This document shows, in pieces, positions 1 to 7,304 of a DNA stretch of 10,899 nucleotides; the first letter of the stretch is position 1, and the number at the start of each line of letters is the position of its first letter. The DNA comes from Verrucomicrobiota bacterium (lineage in GTDB: Bacteria; Verrucomicrobiota; Verrucomicrobiia; Limisphaerales; UBA1096). The notes under the pieces were generated by a model. That model was not told the origin of the DNA, did not search any database, and saw nothing but the letters and a program-made list of their open reading frames with translations. A program made the translations under genes and the position numbers. The stretch spans positions 1 through 10,899 of the forward strand of contig QOAX01000137.1 of assembly GCA_003972865.1 (NCBI GenBank). Reading direction: 5' to 3'.

Positions 1-798
1 CGCTACACGACCTGCGCGGATCCGGAACTCCGCGCCGAGCCGGAGGGGGTGATCGATCCCGAGTTGACGATGCTGACTTTTTGGAACGGCGACACGCCGC
101 TCGTCGTGCTGAGCTACTACGCCTGTCATCCGCAGAGCTACTATCGGATGGGTATCCCAAGCCCGGACTTCCCCGGCATCGCCCGATTCATCCGCCAGCA
201 ATCGGTGCCGGAAGCGTTGCACGTTCATTTCAACGGCGCGGGCGGCAACATCGGCGCTGGCAAATACAACGATGGCTCGCGGGAAAACCGGATGGTGTTG
301 GCACAGCGCTTGGCCGACGGGATGAAGCAAGCCTTCGACGGTACAAAAAAGTTTGCCGTGCAGTCGGGCGACTTGCGCTGGAGCGTCGTGCCGGTGGCGT
401 TGCCGGTAGCCAAACACCTTGACGAAGCCAAGCTGATCGCCGACGTGGCCAAGGGCTCGGTGCCACCGGTTGCCGTGCCGGCAGCGGAGCGCTTGGCCTT
501 TTTGCGGCGGAGCAAGTCGGGACACAAAATCGACTTGGTACAGCTTGCCATTGGCGATGTGCGCGTGCTGCACATGCCGGGCGAGTTGTTCGTCGAATAC
601 CAGTTGGCCGCCAAGCAGATGCGCCCGAAGCTCAACGTGACGATGGCGGCCTACGGCGACTACGGAATGTTTTACATCGGCACCGAGCGAGCCTACACGG
701 AAGGCGGCTACGAGACTGAGCCGCGTTCCTCCAACGTCGCCCCCGAAGTGGAGACAGTGCTGATGCAGGGCATCCGAAAGTTGCTGGCGGGGGAGTAA
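1..798 (+). CDS. Neutral/alkaline ceramidase-like protein, C-terminal part (partial)
   Basis: The frame is open from base 1 to the TAA at 796-798, giving 265 visible residues; the start lies left of the window. The visible part resembles the ceramidase-like proteins common in Planctomycetota and Verrucomicrobiota. It has a hydrophobic strand followed by a cysteine-histidine pair (SYYACHPQS), then FPGIARFI, and a glycine-rich segment, FNGAGGNIGAGKYNDG, close to the version I remember for that family. Known members of the ceramidase family hydrolyse N-acyl sphingosine, but the planctomycete and verrucomicrobial members are largely untested, so the substrate is unknown. Any signal peptide would be off-window. 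The downstream gene starts about 110 bases later and does not seem coupled. The family call is fairly secure; the activity is inference. Confidence 0.72.
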   Translation, partial: RYTTCADPELRAEPEGVIDPELTMLTFWNGDTPLVVLSYYACHPQSYYRMGIPSPDFPGIARFIRQQSVPEALHVHFNGAGGNIGAGKYNDGSRENRMVLAQRLADGMKQAFDGTKKFAVQSGDLRWSVVPVALPVAKHLDEAKLIADVAKGSVPPVAVPAAERLAFLRRSKSGHKIDLVQLAIGDVRVLHMPGELFVEYQLAAKQMRPKLNVTMAAYGDYGMFYIGTERAYTEGGYETEPRSSNVAPEVETVLMQGIRKLLAGE

Positions 799-908
799 CT
801 CTATTAGACCTGGCTACGGTTAAAACGCCTTGAAAACAATCTTCACGGTGGCTGGCGTTTCAGAACGATGAGGCTTTCGGCTGACCGAGAACAAATAGTA
901 TTTTGAGA
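799..908. other. Intergenic gap before the ABC operon
   Basis: This 110-base, relatively AT-rich gap separates two codirectional genes. A 7-bp inverted repeat (AAACGCC at 823-829, GGCGTTT at 854-860) encloses a 24-base loop with no T-tract, so it is a poor terminator candidate. I see no convincing -35/-10 pair and no strong ribosome binding site. A promoter for the ABC genes is expected here from the layout only. Confidence 0.35.
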
Positions 909-1853
909 ATGAATACAGACTCCGAACCGGTAATTCGTGCCGAGAACCTCACCAAGGGTTACGGATCGTTTCTCGCCCTGCGGGGGATTGATCTCGAGGT
1001 GCGGCGCGGGGAGGTTTTCGGATTTCTCGGCCCCAACGGGGCGGGCAAGACAACGGCAATCCGGTGCATGCTCGACCTCATCCGGCCCGGTGGCGGCTTG
1101 TTGCGTGTATTGGGGCGAGACCCGCAGCTGGAGCCGGTGGCCGTGCGCGAGCGCTGCGGTTACTTGCCGGGTGAACTGCGGCTTGACGAAAATGCCCCGG
1201 TTAATTTGGTGCTGAGTTTTTTCCAACAGCTTCGCGGTGGCAGCGCGCGTTGCCGCAAGCGGGCGAACGAGCTGTCAGAGCGGCTGGGGTTGAAACTCGA
1301 TTCGAAGATAAAGAACCTCTCCAAGGGAAACAAACAGAAGGTTGGCATTGTCGCCGCATTTATGCACACCCCCGAACTGCTGTTGCTCGATGAGCCAACC
1401 AGTGGCCTCGACCCGCTGGTTCAACAGACCGTTCTGAATCTGGTGTCTGAGGCGCGACGCGGAGGCGCGACTGTTTTCTTCTCCTCTCATGTGCTCGCTG
1501 AGGTGCAATCGATCGCCGATCGCGTGGCGATCATCCGCAACGGCAAAATTGTCGAGGTTGGCACTACTTCGGAGCTGTCCGCTAAAGGGATGGTTCGGGT
1601 TCGGGTGGTGTTAGCCGATATGGCGGAGGTTACCGCGGGGGAGTTCGACGCACTCACAGGGGTGTCGCTGACAAAGTCCGAGAAGAGCGGCCACGTGTTC
1701 GAACTGAAGGTCGAGGGAGGGATGGATGCTTTGGTGAAAATGTTGGCAAAATACCCGGTGGAGTCTCTGGAGACACGGCGTCCGGGGCTTGAAGAGTTAT
1801 TTCATTCGCATTACGGGAAAAGAGCAGAAAAGGGAAACAGGGGAGACATGTGA
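909..1853 (+). CDS. ABC-2 type transporter, ATP-binding protein
   Basis: This is the cytoplasmic ATPase of an ABC exporter; its partner is the permease that follows. Numbered from ATG 909 (314 aa), it has Walker A GPNGAGKT near residues 41-48, an atypical signature LSKGN near 137-141, Walker B LLLLDEP near 157-163 followed by TSGLDP, and an H-loop SSH near 192-194. The Q-loop position reads GYLPGEL, with Gly where Gln is usual; I recall this from a subset of ABC-2 antibiotic-type ATPases. About 100 residues after the H-loop form the variable C-terminal domain of CcmA/NatA-like proteins. A TTG at 903 would add two residues; ATG 909 is preferred. The substrate cannot be read from the sequence. 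The TGA overlaps the permease start by one base, so translation is probably coupled. Confidence 0.93.
   Translation: MNTDSEPVIRAENLTKGYGSFLALRGIDLEVRRGEVFGFLGPNGAGKTTAIRCMLDLIRPGGGLLRVLGRDPQLEPVAVRERCGYLPGELRLDENAPVNLVLSFFQQLRGGSARCRKRANELSERLGLKLDSKIKNLSKGNKQKVGIVAAFMHTPELLLLDEPTSGLDPLVQQTVLNLVSEARRGGATVFFSSHVLAEVQSIADRVAIIRNGKIVEVGTTSELSAKGMVRVRVVLADMAEVTAGEFDALTGVSLTKSEKSGHVFELKVEGGMDALVKMLAKYPVESLETRRPGLEELFHSHYGKRAEKGNRGDM
1839..1845 (+). promoter_or_regulatory. Ribosome binding site of the permease gene
   Basis: AGGGGAG lies seven bases before ATG 1853 and only four before the alternative GTG at 1850. The spacing favours ATG 1853. It is one of the few clear Shine-Dalgarno sequences in the window. 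Confidence 0.6.
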
Positions 1854-2701
1854 TGGCATCTTTCTGGACGGTCTTCAAATTCTCGCTGCTCCGTTCGCGC
1901 TGGACGGTTCTCGGGTGGGGAATCCCCCTGTTGTTAATCGGGCTGATCACGGCGCCGTTTTACGATCTGGTGGCTGAAAACGAGCTTCAGTTGCGGCCGA
2001 TTATTCGGGGGCTCAATCCGTTCATAAAGAGCTTTATAGGAGGTGAGGCTGCCGAGGATTTGTTGACTCCTGCGGGGTATATCGCACTGCGCTACTTCGC
2101 TTTTATCCCGGTTATTTTGGGACTCTTCGGCGCGGTGGCAGGCAGCGGGATGCTGGCCGCCGATGAGGAGCGCGGTGTGCTCGACTTCGTGCTCGCCCAC
2201 CCGGCGGGCCGGGCAGCGGTTTTTTGGGGGAGGTTGGCAGCGATGGGGATTGGACTTGTGATTATCATCGGACTTGGATGGTTCGGATTGTGGTGTGGGG
2301 TTTTGCGGGCCGACTCGCTCAACTTTCCGCCCGGCCAGCTCGCGCTTCCGTATTGCTCGGTTTTCGCAGTGAGCGCACTGTTCGTCACTCTGGCGCTGGC
2401 TTTAAGCATGATGATGCCCTCGCGGGTGGCAGCTGCCATGACCACCGGCATTATTGTGCTGGCAGGATTCATTATCACCAGCCTCGCCAAAGCGATCCCG
2501 GGACTGGAGACGTTAGCGAGATTTTCACCAATGACCTATTTTCAGACCAATGCCATGCACGGCCTGAACACGGAGCCGCTTTTCGGTTTACTGGCCACTG
2601 CTGCGGTGTTCTCGGTGTTCGCCTGGTTTGGCTTCCGAAACCGCGATATCCGTGTGGCGGGTGATGGTGGCTGGAAATTCCCGTTTTCGCCGTGGAGATG
2701 A
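1853..2701 (+). CDS. ABC-2 type transporter, permease
   Basis: A 282-residue integral membrane protein with about six hydrophobic segments, near residues 19-37, 80-102, 127-150, 163-187, 194-212 and 242-261. This is the usual topology of a full-length ABC-2 permease. The loop after the second helix reads DEERGVLDFVLAHPAGR, typical of ABC-2 permeases where the intracellular segment contacts the ATPase. The ATG sits in TGATG, overlapping the ATPase stop by one base, so the two form a coupled two-gene operon. A GTG at 1850 would add one residue. The pair is probably a homodimeric exporter of a small molecule or peptide. No resistance, biosynthesis or regulator gene nearby suggests the substrate. 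Confidence 0.9.
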   Translation: MASFWTVFKFSLLRSRWTVLGWGIPLLLIGLITAPFYDLVAENELQLRPIIRGLNPFIKSFIGGEAAEDLLTPAGYIALRYFAFIPVILGLFGAVAGSGMLAADEERGVLDFVLAHPAGRAAVFWGRLAAMGIGLVIIIGLGWFGLWCGVLRADSLNFPPGQLALPYCSVFAVSALFVTLALALSMMMPSRVAAAMTTGIIVLAGFIITSLAKAIPGLETLARFSPMTYFQTNAMHGLNTEPLFGLLATAAVFSVFAWFGFRNRDIRVAGDGGWKFPFSPWR

Positions 2702-2780
2702 TTTCGGTGTGCAGCTGTTGCGTGGTCTATCTGGACGGTTCCAGTTTGCTTCTCGACTTTCGCTTGGCCAAGCGCTTGGG
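2702..2780. other. Convergent intergenic spacer with one palindrome copy
   Basis: This 79-base spacer lies between the permease (+) and acs (-), which converge. It carries a GCTTGGCCAAGC palindrome eight bases from the acs stop. There is no hairpin with a T-tract. If termination happens here, the palindrome is the only visible candidate structure. Confidence 0.5.
2762..2773. repeat. Iterated palindrome copy 1 (intergenic)
   Basis: Perfect 12-bp palindrome GCTTGGCCAAGC. It continues into GCTTGGG, so a second palindrome, CCAAGCGCTTGG, overlaps at 2768-2779. It sits eight bases downstream of the acs stop codon on the minus strand. Confidence 0.9.
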
Positions 2781-4733
2781 TTATTCGACTCGGCCGGCGA
2801 CCAGCGACTCGACCACGGCGGGATCGGCGAGAGTGCTGGTGTCGCCGAGACTATCCATGTCGCCCTCGGCGATTTTACGGAGGATGCGGCGCATGATTTT
2901 GCCGCTGCGCGTCTTGGGCAGTCCGGGAGTGAATTGGATTTTTTCCGGCGAAGCATGCGGGCCGATGTCGGCACGGACTTGTTTCACGATCTCGGCGGTC
3001 ATTGTGTCAGTAACTTCCTCACCGGTTTTCAGCGTGACGTAGGCGTAGATGGCGTTGCCCTTGATGTCGTGCTCGTACCCGACGACGGCCGCCTCGGCGA
3101 CGGCGGGGTGGCCCCCGATGGCGCCCTCGATTTCAGCAGTGCCGAGGTTGTGGCCGCTGACGATGATAATGTCATCGACTCGTCCGGTGATCCAGTAGTA
3201 GCCGTCGTTGTCCCGGCGGCAGCCGTCGCCGCTGAAATACTTGCCGGGGAACCGTGCAAAATACGTGTCGAAAAACCGCTGCTGATCACCGTAAATGGTG
3301 CTCATCTGGCCGGGCCAACTTTCGACCATGCAGAGGTTGCCGGAGACGCCGTTGCCCTCGATGATGTTGCCTTCGTCGTCGACGAGGGCCGGCTTTATGC
3401 CAAAGAACGGCAGGGTGGCTGAGCCGGGCTTGGTGGGGGTGGCACCCGGCAGCGGTGTGATGAGGATGCCGCCGGTCTCGGTCTGCCACCATGTATCGAC
3501 GATCGGGCAGCGTTCCCTGCCGATGATTGTGTTGTACCAGTTCCACTCCGGCTCCTTGATCGGCTCGCCGACGGTGCCGAGCAGTCGCAGACTGGAGAGG
3601 TCGTGCTGGCTTGGCCAAGTGTCGCCTTCCTTCATCAGCGCCCGGAGCGCGGTCGGTGCGGTGTAGAAAATGTTCACCTTGTGCTTGGCCACGATCTGCC
3701 AAAAGCGTCCGAAGTCCGGGTAGTTTGGCACGCCCTCGAACATCATCGTGATGGCGCGATTCGCCATGGGTCCGTAAACGATGTACGAGTGGCCGGTGAC
3801 CCAGCCGATGTCGGCTGTGCACCAGTAAACGTCGCCGGGGTGGTAGTCGAAAATGTAATGATGCGTGGTGGCCACGTACACGAGATAACCGCCGGTGGTA
3901 TGCAGCACGCCCTTGGGTTTGCCGGTGCTGCCGGAGGTGTAGAGGATGAACAGCGGATCCTCGGCGTCCATCGGCTCGGCGGGGCAAACAGGGTCGGCGG
4001 CCTCGAGGGCGTCGTGCCACCACACGTCGCGGCCGTCGGCCATCGACACCTCGCTGCCGGTGCGTTTGACAACCAAAATCTTCTCGATCGACGGCGTGCT
4101 TTCGACGGCCTTGTCGGCGTTGGCCTTCATCGGGATGTCGAGCTTGGTTCCGCGCACGCCGGTGTCCTGCGTGATGATTGCCTTGCACTGGGAGTCGTTG
4201 ATGCGGGTGACGAGGCTGTCTGCGCTGAACGCGCCAAACACGATCGAGTGTACCGCACCGATGCGCGCACAGGCCAGCATGGCGATGGTCAACTCGGGGA
4301 TCATCTGCATGTAAATGCACACGCGATCGCCCTTGCCCACGCCGAGATTTTTGAGCGCGTTGGCGGCCTTCTGCACCTCGGCATGCAGTTCGGCGTAAGT
4401 AAACGTGCGGCTTTCGTTCGGGTCATTTCCCTCCCAAATCAGCGCGATGTCGCCGCCGTGGCCGTTGTCCACGTGGCGGTCCACACAGTTGAAGCAGGCG
4501 TTGAGTTTGCCGCCGATGAACCACTGGATTTCCGCCTTGTTGTAATCCGACTTGCACAGAGTGTGCCATTTCTCGAACCAGTGCAGCCGTTCCGCCTGTT
4601 CCGTCCAGAAGCCCTCGGGGTCGTTGATCGAGCGATCGTACAACTCGCGGTACTGTTCGAGAGAGGAAACGTGGGCGTTAGCCGAGGCCTCGGCGGTGGG
4701 GGGATAAACCTTGGTTTTGGAATCGTTGCTCAT
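2781..4733 (-). CDS. acs: Acetyl-CoA synthetase (AMP-forming)
   Basis: Cytoplasmic adenylate-forming enzyme of 650 residues, the usual length for Acs. It makes acetyl-CoA from acetate, ATP and CoA through acetyl-AMP. Visible motifs are the phosphate loop YTSGSTGKPKG at 265-275, the A5 motif WWQTETGG at 415-422, the hinge region SGDGCRRDNDGYYWITGR at 501-518, and PKTRSGKIMRRILRK at 606-620. K612 in the last is the catalytic lysine that protein acetylation silences in well-studied Acs. The C-terminus (GDTSTLADPAVVE) is almost that of E. coli Acs. One oddity is Asn529 in SGHNLGTAEIE, where E. coli and Salmonella Acs have Arg (Arg526 in Salmonella). ATG 4733 has no clear Shine-Dalgarno. The sulfatase gene lies 43 bases upstream on the same strand, so cotranscription is possible. 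An iterated palindrome lies inside the gene at 3610-3619. Confidence 0.98.
   Translation of the reverse strand: MSNDSKTKVYPPTAEASANAHVSSLEQYRELYDRSINDPEGFWTEQAERLHWFEKWHTLCKSDYNKAEIQWFIGGKLNACFNCVDRHVDNGHGGDIALIWEGNDPNESRTFTYAELHAEVQKAANALKNLGVGKGDRVCIYMQMIPELTIAMLACARIGAVHSIVFGAFSADSLVTRINDSQCKAIITQDTGVRGTKLDIPMKANADKAVESTPSIEKILVVKRTGSEVSMADGRDVWWHDALEAADPVCPAEPMDAEDPLFILYTSGSTGKPKGVLHTTGGYLVYVATTHHYIFDYHPGDVYWCTADIGWVTGHSYIVYGPMANRAITMMFEGVPNYPDFGRFWQIVAKHKVNIFYTAPTALRALMKEGDTWPSQHDLSSLRLLGTVGEPIKEPEWNWYNTIIGRERCPIVDTWWQTETGGILITPLPGATPTKPGSATLPFFGIKPALVDDEGNIIEGNGVSGNLCMVESWPGQMSTIYGDQQRFFDTYFARFPGKYFSGDGCRRDNDGYYWITGRVDDIIIVSGHNLGTAEIEGAIGGHPAVAEAAVVGYEHDIKGNAIYAYVTLKTGEEVTDTMTAEIVKQVRADIGPHASPEKIQFTPGLPKTRSGKIMRRILRKIAEGDMDSLGDTSTLADPAVVESLVAGRVE
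3610..3619. repeat. Iterated palindrome copy 2 (within acs)
   Basis: CTTGGCCAAG, read on the minus strand as part of Thr-Trp-Pro-Ser at Acs residues 372-375. The segment between ALM and SSLR has the same length as in E. coli Acs as I recall it, so this copy was not created by an insertion. Confidence 0.85.
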
Positions 4734-4776
4734 GGCGCAAATCGGGGCGGGCAGTTTATGAAAGCCAAGCGGCGGG

Positions 4777-6282
4777 TCAACGCCGGAGCTTGCGATCGTA
4801 GAACTGGGCGCCCTTGGGCGGACGGATCGGCATTGTCAAGCCTCCGGCTTCGGCCATCTCGGCGAACAGCTGGCTTTTCATTTTTTCAGCCCTCTCCGCG
4901 AAGGCCGGGACGCGGATGAGATTGTGCCGTTCATGCGGATCGGTCTCGAGATCGTACAGGCCGTTTTTGTCCCAAATACCGTGATAATATACGTATTTAT
5001 AGCGGTCGGTGCGGATCGCCAGCGTGGTGGGCGTGGCGGGGAAATTCCATTCCCAATGGTACTCGTAGAGGAAATGCCCGCGCCAGTCGTCCGTCGCTTG
5101 GCCAAGCAGCAGCGGGACGAGCGAACGACCGGACATCTCCGGCGTGCCGCTTGGCTGCGCGACGTCCATGCCCTGCAAAATCGTCTGTGCCACGTCGAGG
5201 TTGAGCGCCATCTGGCTGACCGTCGTGCCGGGTTTGATGCGGCCCGGCGCGTAGGCGAGCATCGGGATGCGGATCGATTCCTCGAATGCGTCGCGCTTGT
5301 CGTAAAAGCCGTGTTCGCCCAGTGCGAAGCCGTTGTCGCCGAGGTACAGCACGAGCGTGTCCCTGGCCAGGCCGGACGAGTCGAGGTAGTCGAGGATGCG
5401 GCCGATGTTCTCGTCGAGGCCGTGCACCGTTTCGGCGAAGCGCCGGTACAGGGCGGGCAACGACGGCACCGGATCGGCGTCGAGCGGGCCGGTCTCCATG
5501 TGGTCGATGCCGTGGATGCCGTAGCGGCGTTCGCGCACCCAGTTCGGCTGCGTCTCGTAATTGCGCTCGGTGAGCGACATCGTCTGCGGGCGCGGCACGT
5601 CAAACTTGTCGTAGCGTCCGTGGTGCCGCTTGGCCGGCTGGAACGGGTAATGCACCGCCTTGAAGCCGACCTGCAGAAAGAACCGTTTCTCGCCGACGCT
5701 CTTCAAATAATCGAGCGCGAGATCGGCGGTGACGTCGGCGTTGTAGCCCTCGAACTTCTGCCGCTTGCCGTTGATGTTGAACTCCGGATCGAAATAAGTG
5801 CCCTGACCCTTGAAACTCGCCCAGTGGCCGAAGCCCTTGCGCGGCGAGTCGTCGTCGTGCCCCATATGCCACTTGCCGACGTAAGCCGTTTTGATGCCGG
5901 CGGCCTGCAGATACTCCGGGAAAAACCGGGTGCCTTCCGGCACGGCGCGCTGGTTATCCACCACCTTGTGCCGGTGCATGTACTGGCCGGTGAGAATGGT
6001 GGCGCGGCTGGGCGAGCAGAGCGACGTGGTGACGAAGGCGTTGGCCAGATGCGCCCCCTGGCTGGCCATGCGGTCGAGGTTCGGCGTCTCGAGAAACTCC
6101 GGGCCGTCCGGGTGGAACCCGAGAAAGTCGTACCGGTGGTCGTCGCTCAGGATGAGGACGACATTCCTGAACGTCGGCTTGGCCAAGGCCGTTTGGCCAA
6201 GCGTAAGCAGCGCGGCGGCGGCCAGGCCAAGCGCTTGGCCAAGGCGGGCGGGTGTTGGGAATCGGGTTGCGATGAAACGCAT
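4777..6282 (-). CDS. Secreted type I sulfatase (formylglycine-dependent)
   Basis: A 501-residue sulfatase of the alkaline-phosphatase fold, which removes sulfate esters from glycans or related substrates outside the cytoplasm. The start is set at ATG 6282 because it opens directly into a signal peptide (hydrophobic core about 18-33, cleavage probably near TALA-K at 32-35). The frame stays open to 6615 upstream, but that extension is compositionally odd and overlaps the divergent gene. Visible parts: metal-binding DDH at 47-49, CSPSR at 89-93 with Cys89 as the residue converted to formylglycine, GKWHMGH at 136-142, and GDNGFALGEHGFYDKR at 315-330 with Asp316/Asn317 as metal ligands. The overall pattern recalls GlcNAc-6-sulfatase or mucin-desulfating sulfatases; the exact S1 subfamily is uncertain. 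No formylglycine-generating enzyme gene is in the window. Three palindrome copies fall in its signal-peptide codons and another near the C-terminus. Confidence 0.95.
   Translation of the reverse strand: MRFIATRFPTPARLGQALGLAAAALLTLGQTALAKPTFRNVVLILSDDHRYDFLGFHPDGPEFLETPNLDRMASQGAHLANAFVTTSLCSPSRATILTGQYMHRHKVVDNQRAVPEGTRFFPEYLQAAGIKTAYVGKWHMGHDDDSPRKGFGHWASFKGQGTYFDPEFNINGKRQKFEGYNADVTADLALDYLKSVGEKRFFLQVGFKAVHYPFQPAKRHHGRYDKFDVPRPQTMSLTERNYETQPNWVRERRYGIHGIDHMETGPLDADPVPSLPALYRRFAETVHGLDENIGRILDYLDSSGLARDTLVLYLGDNGFALGEHGFYDKRDAFEESIRIPMLAYAPGRIKPGTTVSQMALNLDVAQTILQGMDVAQPSGTPEMSGRSLVPLLLGQATDDWRGHFLYEYHWEWNFPATPTTLAIRTDRYKYVYYHGIWDKNGLYDLETDPHERHNLIRVPAFAERAEKMKSQLFAEMAEAGGLTMPIRPPKGAQFYDRKLRR
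5096..5107. repeat. Iterated palindrome copy 3 (within the sulfatase gene)
   Basis: Perfect GCTTGGCCAAGC, read on the minus strand as Leu-Gly-Gln-Ala at sulfatase residues 393-396, in a surface-type loop before DDWRG. Confidence 0.85.
6178..6244. repeat. Cluster of iterated palindromes in signal-peptide codons
   Basis: Within 67 bases there are CTTGGCCAAG at 6178-6187, the near copy TTTGGCCAAGC at 6192-6202, and CTTGGCCAAG at 6234-6243. The last belongs to a larger palindrome, GGCCAAGCGCTTGGCC, at 6225-6240. On the minus strand these encode Leu-Ala-Lys, Leu-Gly-Gln-Thr and Leu-Gly-Gln-Ala-Leu-Gly of the sulfatase signal peptide. It is the densest group of the motif in the window. Confidence 0.85.
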
Positions 6283-6339
6283 CCGGCGAGCATACCGGGC
6301 CGGCGGTACAGAGAAAACCCCGAACGCACGAGATGTTGG

Positions 6340-6368
6340 TTTGCGTGCCGGGGGGCTTTCCGTATACT
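6340..6368 (+). promoter_or_regulatory. Possible sigma-70-like promoter
   Basis: TATACT at 6363-6368 matches five of six bases of the -10 consensus. The best -35 candidate, TTTGCG at 6340-6345 with a 17-base spacer, is poor. It lies in the 94-base divergent region between the sulfatase and the small membrane protein gene. If used, transcription would start within a few bases of GTG 6377, giving a leaderless or nearly leaderless message. This is a weak call. Confidence 0.3.
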
Positions 6369-6376
6369 GCCGCTGC

Positions 6377-6670
6377 GTGCGCTTGGCTTTGCGATTGGCT
6401 GCGTTGGTGATCGGCTGTTCCGGCTTGATTCTTTGGCTGGTGGGTGGATTGCACATGGGCTGGTCGAAGTCCACCGAGACCCGAACCGAGATTGATGAGG
6501 TCACCGGTCTGGAGTACCCCGTGACGGAAAACAAATATGTGCTTGGGGTGGAATTGCTTGGTGCGACCCTGGCGGTGAGCGGCGGGCTGCTTGGCCTGTC
6601 CCTTGCCTTCCACAAACCGTCCCGACCGGATAAGCAACCCGGCGCCGGGACATCATTGACTCAATTATGA
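6377..6670 (+). CDS. Small two-helix membrane protein of unknown function
   Basis: A predicted 97-residue protein, if translation starts at GTG 6377. Hydrophobic segments lie near residues 5-25 and 54-78, separated by a polar, acidic linker (SKSTETRTEIDEVTGLEYP), with a basic, proline-rich tail. I do not recognise the family. Reality is supported by protein-like composition, two membrane segments, and a stop that overlaps the yceI start in ATGA, which suggests translational coupling. The same frame stays open upstream to 5891, but that stretch is antisense to the sulfatase gene and not protein-like. A VIGC sequence near residues 11-14 resembles a lipobox, but hydrophobic residues continue after the Cys, so a transmembrane helix is more likely. 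The start codon is uncertain; no clear ribosome binding site is present. Confidence 0.68.
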   Translation: MRLALRLAALVIGCSGLILWLVGGLHMGWSKSTETRTEIDEVTGLEYPVTENKYVLGVELLGATLAVSGGLLGLSLAFHKPSRPDKQPGAGTSLTQL

Positions 6671-7287
6671 AACGCTTTCACAAGAGCAAGTTGGCGTGGG
6701 CACTGGCCATGGCGGTTGCCCCGGGTGTGTTGAATGCGGGTCCGATCAAGTTTGATTTCAAGGATCCGAAGAAAGTGAACAATGTGGTGTTCCTGTTGGA
6801 CGCCCCGTTGGAGTCGATCAACGGCACCGCCACCGGGGTCAGTGGCACGGTGTCATTCGATCCAGCCAAGCCGGCGGCAACCACCGGCAAAATCGTGCTG
6901 GCGACCTCATCGTTGCACGTGGACAACCCGGTGATGAAAGGACATTTGCTTGATGAAGAGTGGATGCATGCGTCCAAGTTTCCGACAATCGAGTTTATCG
7001 TTGAGAAAATGACCAGGGTCAAAACCAGTGGAACCACCACGACCGCGACGATCGCCGGCAAACTGACCGTCAAGGGCGTCACCAAGAAAGTGACCGTGCC
7101 GGTTCGGTTGACTTACCTCAAGGGGCTGTTGATTAAACGTAACCGCGTGCCGGGAGATTTGCTCGTGTTGCGCTCCGACTTCACCATCAGGCGGTCGGAC
7201 TACGGAATCAACGCCGGCATCAAGGAGGAGAAGGTGTCCGACGAGATCGAGTTGAAACTGCGCGTGGCCGGTGCCGCGCCGCATTAA
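6667..7287 (+). CDS. YceI-family periplasmic protein
   Basis: A 206-residue exported protein with a short basic N-terminus, a hydrophobic core and a probable cleavage site at LNA-GP (after residue 24). The mature part fits the YceI lipocalin-like fold. Visible family features are repeated beta-strand segments, the VSGTVSFDPAKP strand followed by VLATSSLHVDNPVMKGHLL, then EEWMHASKFPTIEF, GKLTVKGVTKKVTVPV, and a late DFTIRRSDYGI. YceI proteins bind isoprenoid or other lipids, and some sit beside respiratory or cytochrome genes; the ligand here is unknown. The start overlaps the preceding stop by four bases, so expression with the small membrane protein is likely. apaG follows after 17 bases. 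No Shine-Dalgarno is obvious, consistent with coupled initiation. Confidence 0.93.
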   Translation: MKRFHKSKLAWALAMAVAPGVLNAGPIKFDFKDPKKVNNVVFLLDAPLESINGTATGVSGTVSFDPAKPAATTGKIVLATSSLHVDNPVMKGHLLDEEWMHASKFPTIEFIVEKMTRVKTSGTTTTATIAGKLTVKGVTKKVTVPVRLTYLKGLLIKRNRVPGDLLVLRSDFTIRRSDYGINAGIKEEKVSDEIELKLRVAGAAPH

Positions 7288-7304
7288 ACGGCGGGACTGT
7301 TCCG

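Noticed and set aside
822..860. Inverted repeat AAACGCC/GGCGTTT as a terminator
   Set aside because: Only seven pairs around a 24-base loop, and no T-tract on either side.
2628..3422. Plus-strand open frame across the permease end and acs
   Set aside because: It overlaps two well-supported genes in other frames and shows no motif of its own.
3603..4919. Long plus-strand open frame opposite acs (438 codons)
   Set aside because: It is antisense to a complete Acs with all motifs; its His/Val/Gly-rich composition is that of a high-GC shadow frame.
4924..6495. Long plus-strand open frame opposite the sulfatase (523 codons)
   Set aside because: It is a shadow of the sulfatase gene with no recognisable domain and extreme Arg/Val content.
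6283..6615. 111-residue N-terminal extension of the sulfatase frame
   Set aside because: It precedes a clear signal peptide beginning at ATG 6282, is rich in Ser, Pro and Arg, and lies antisense to the small membrane protein gene.
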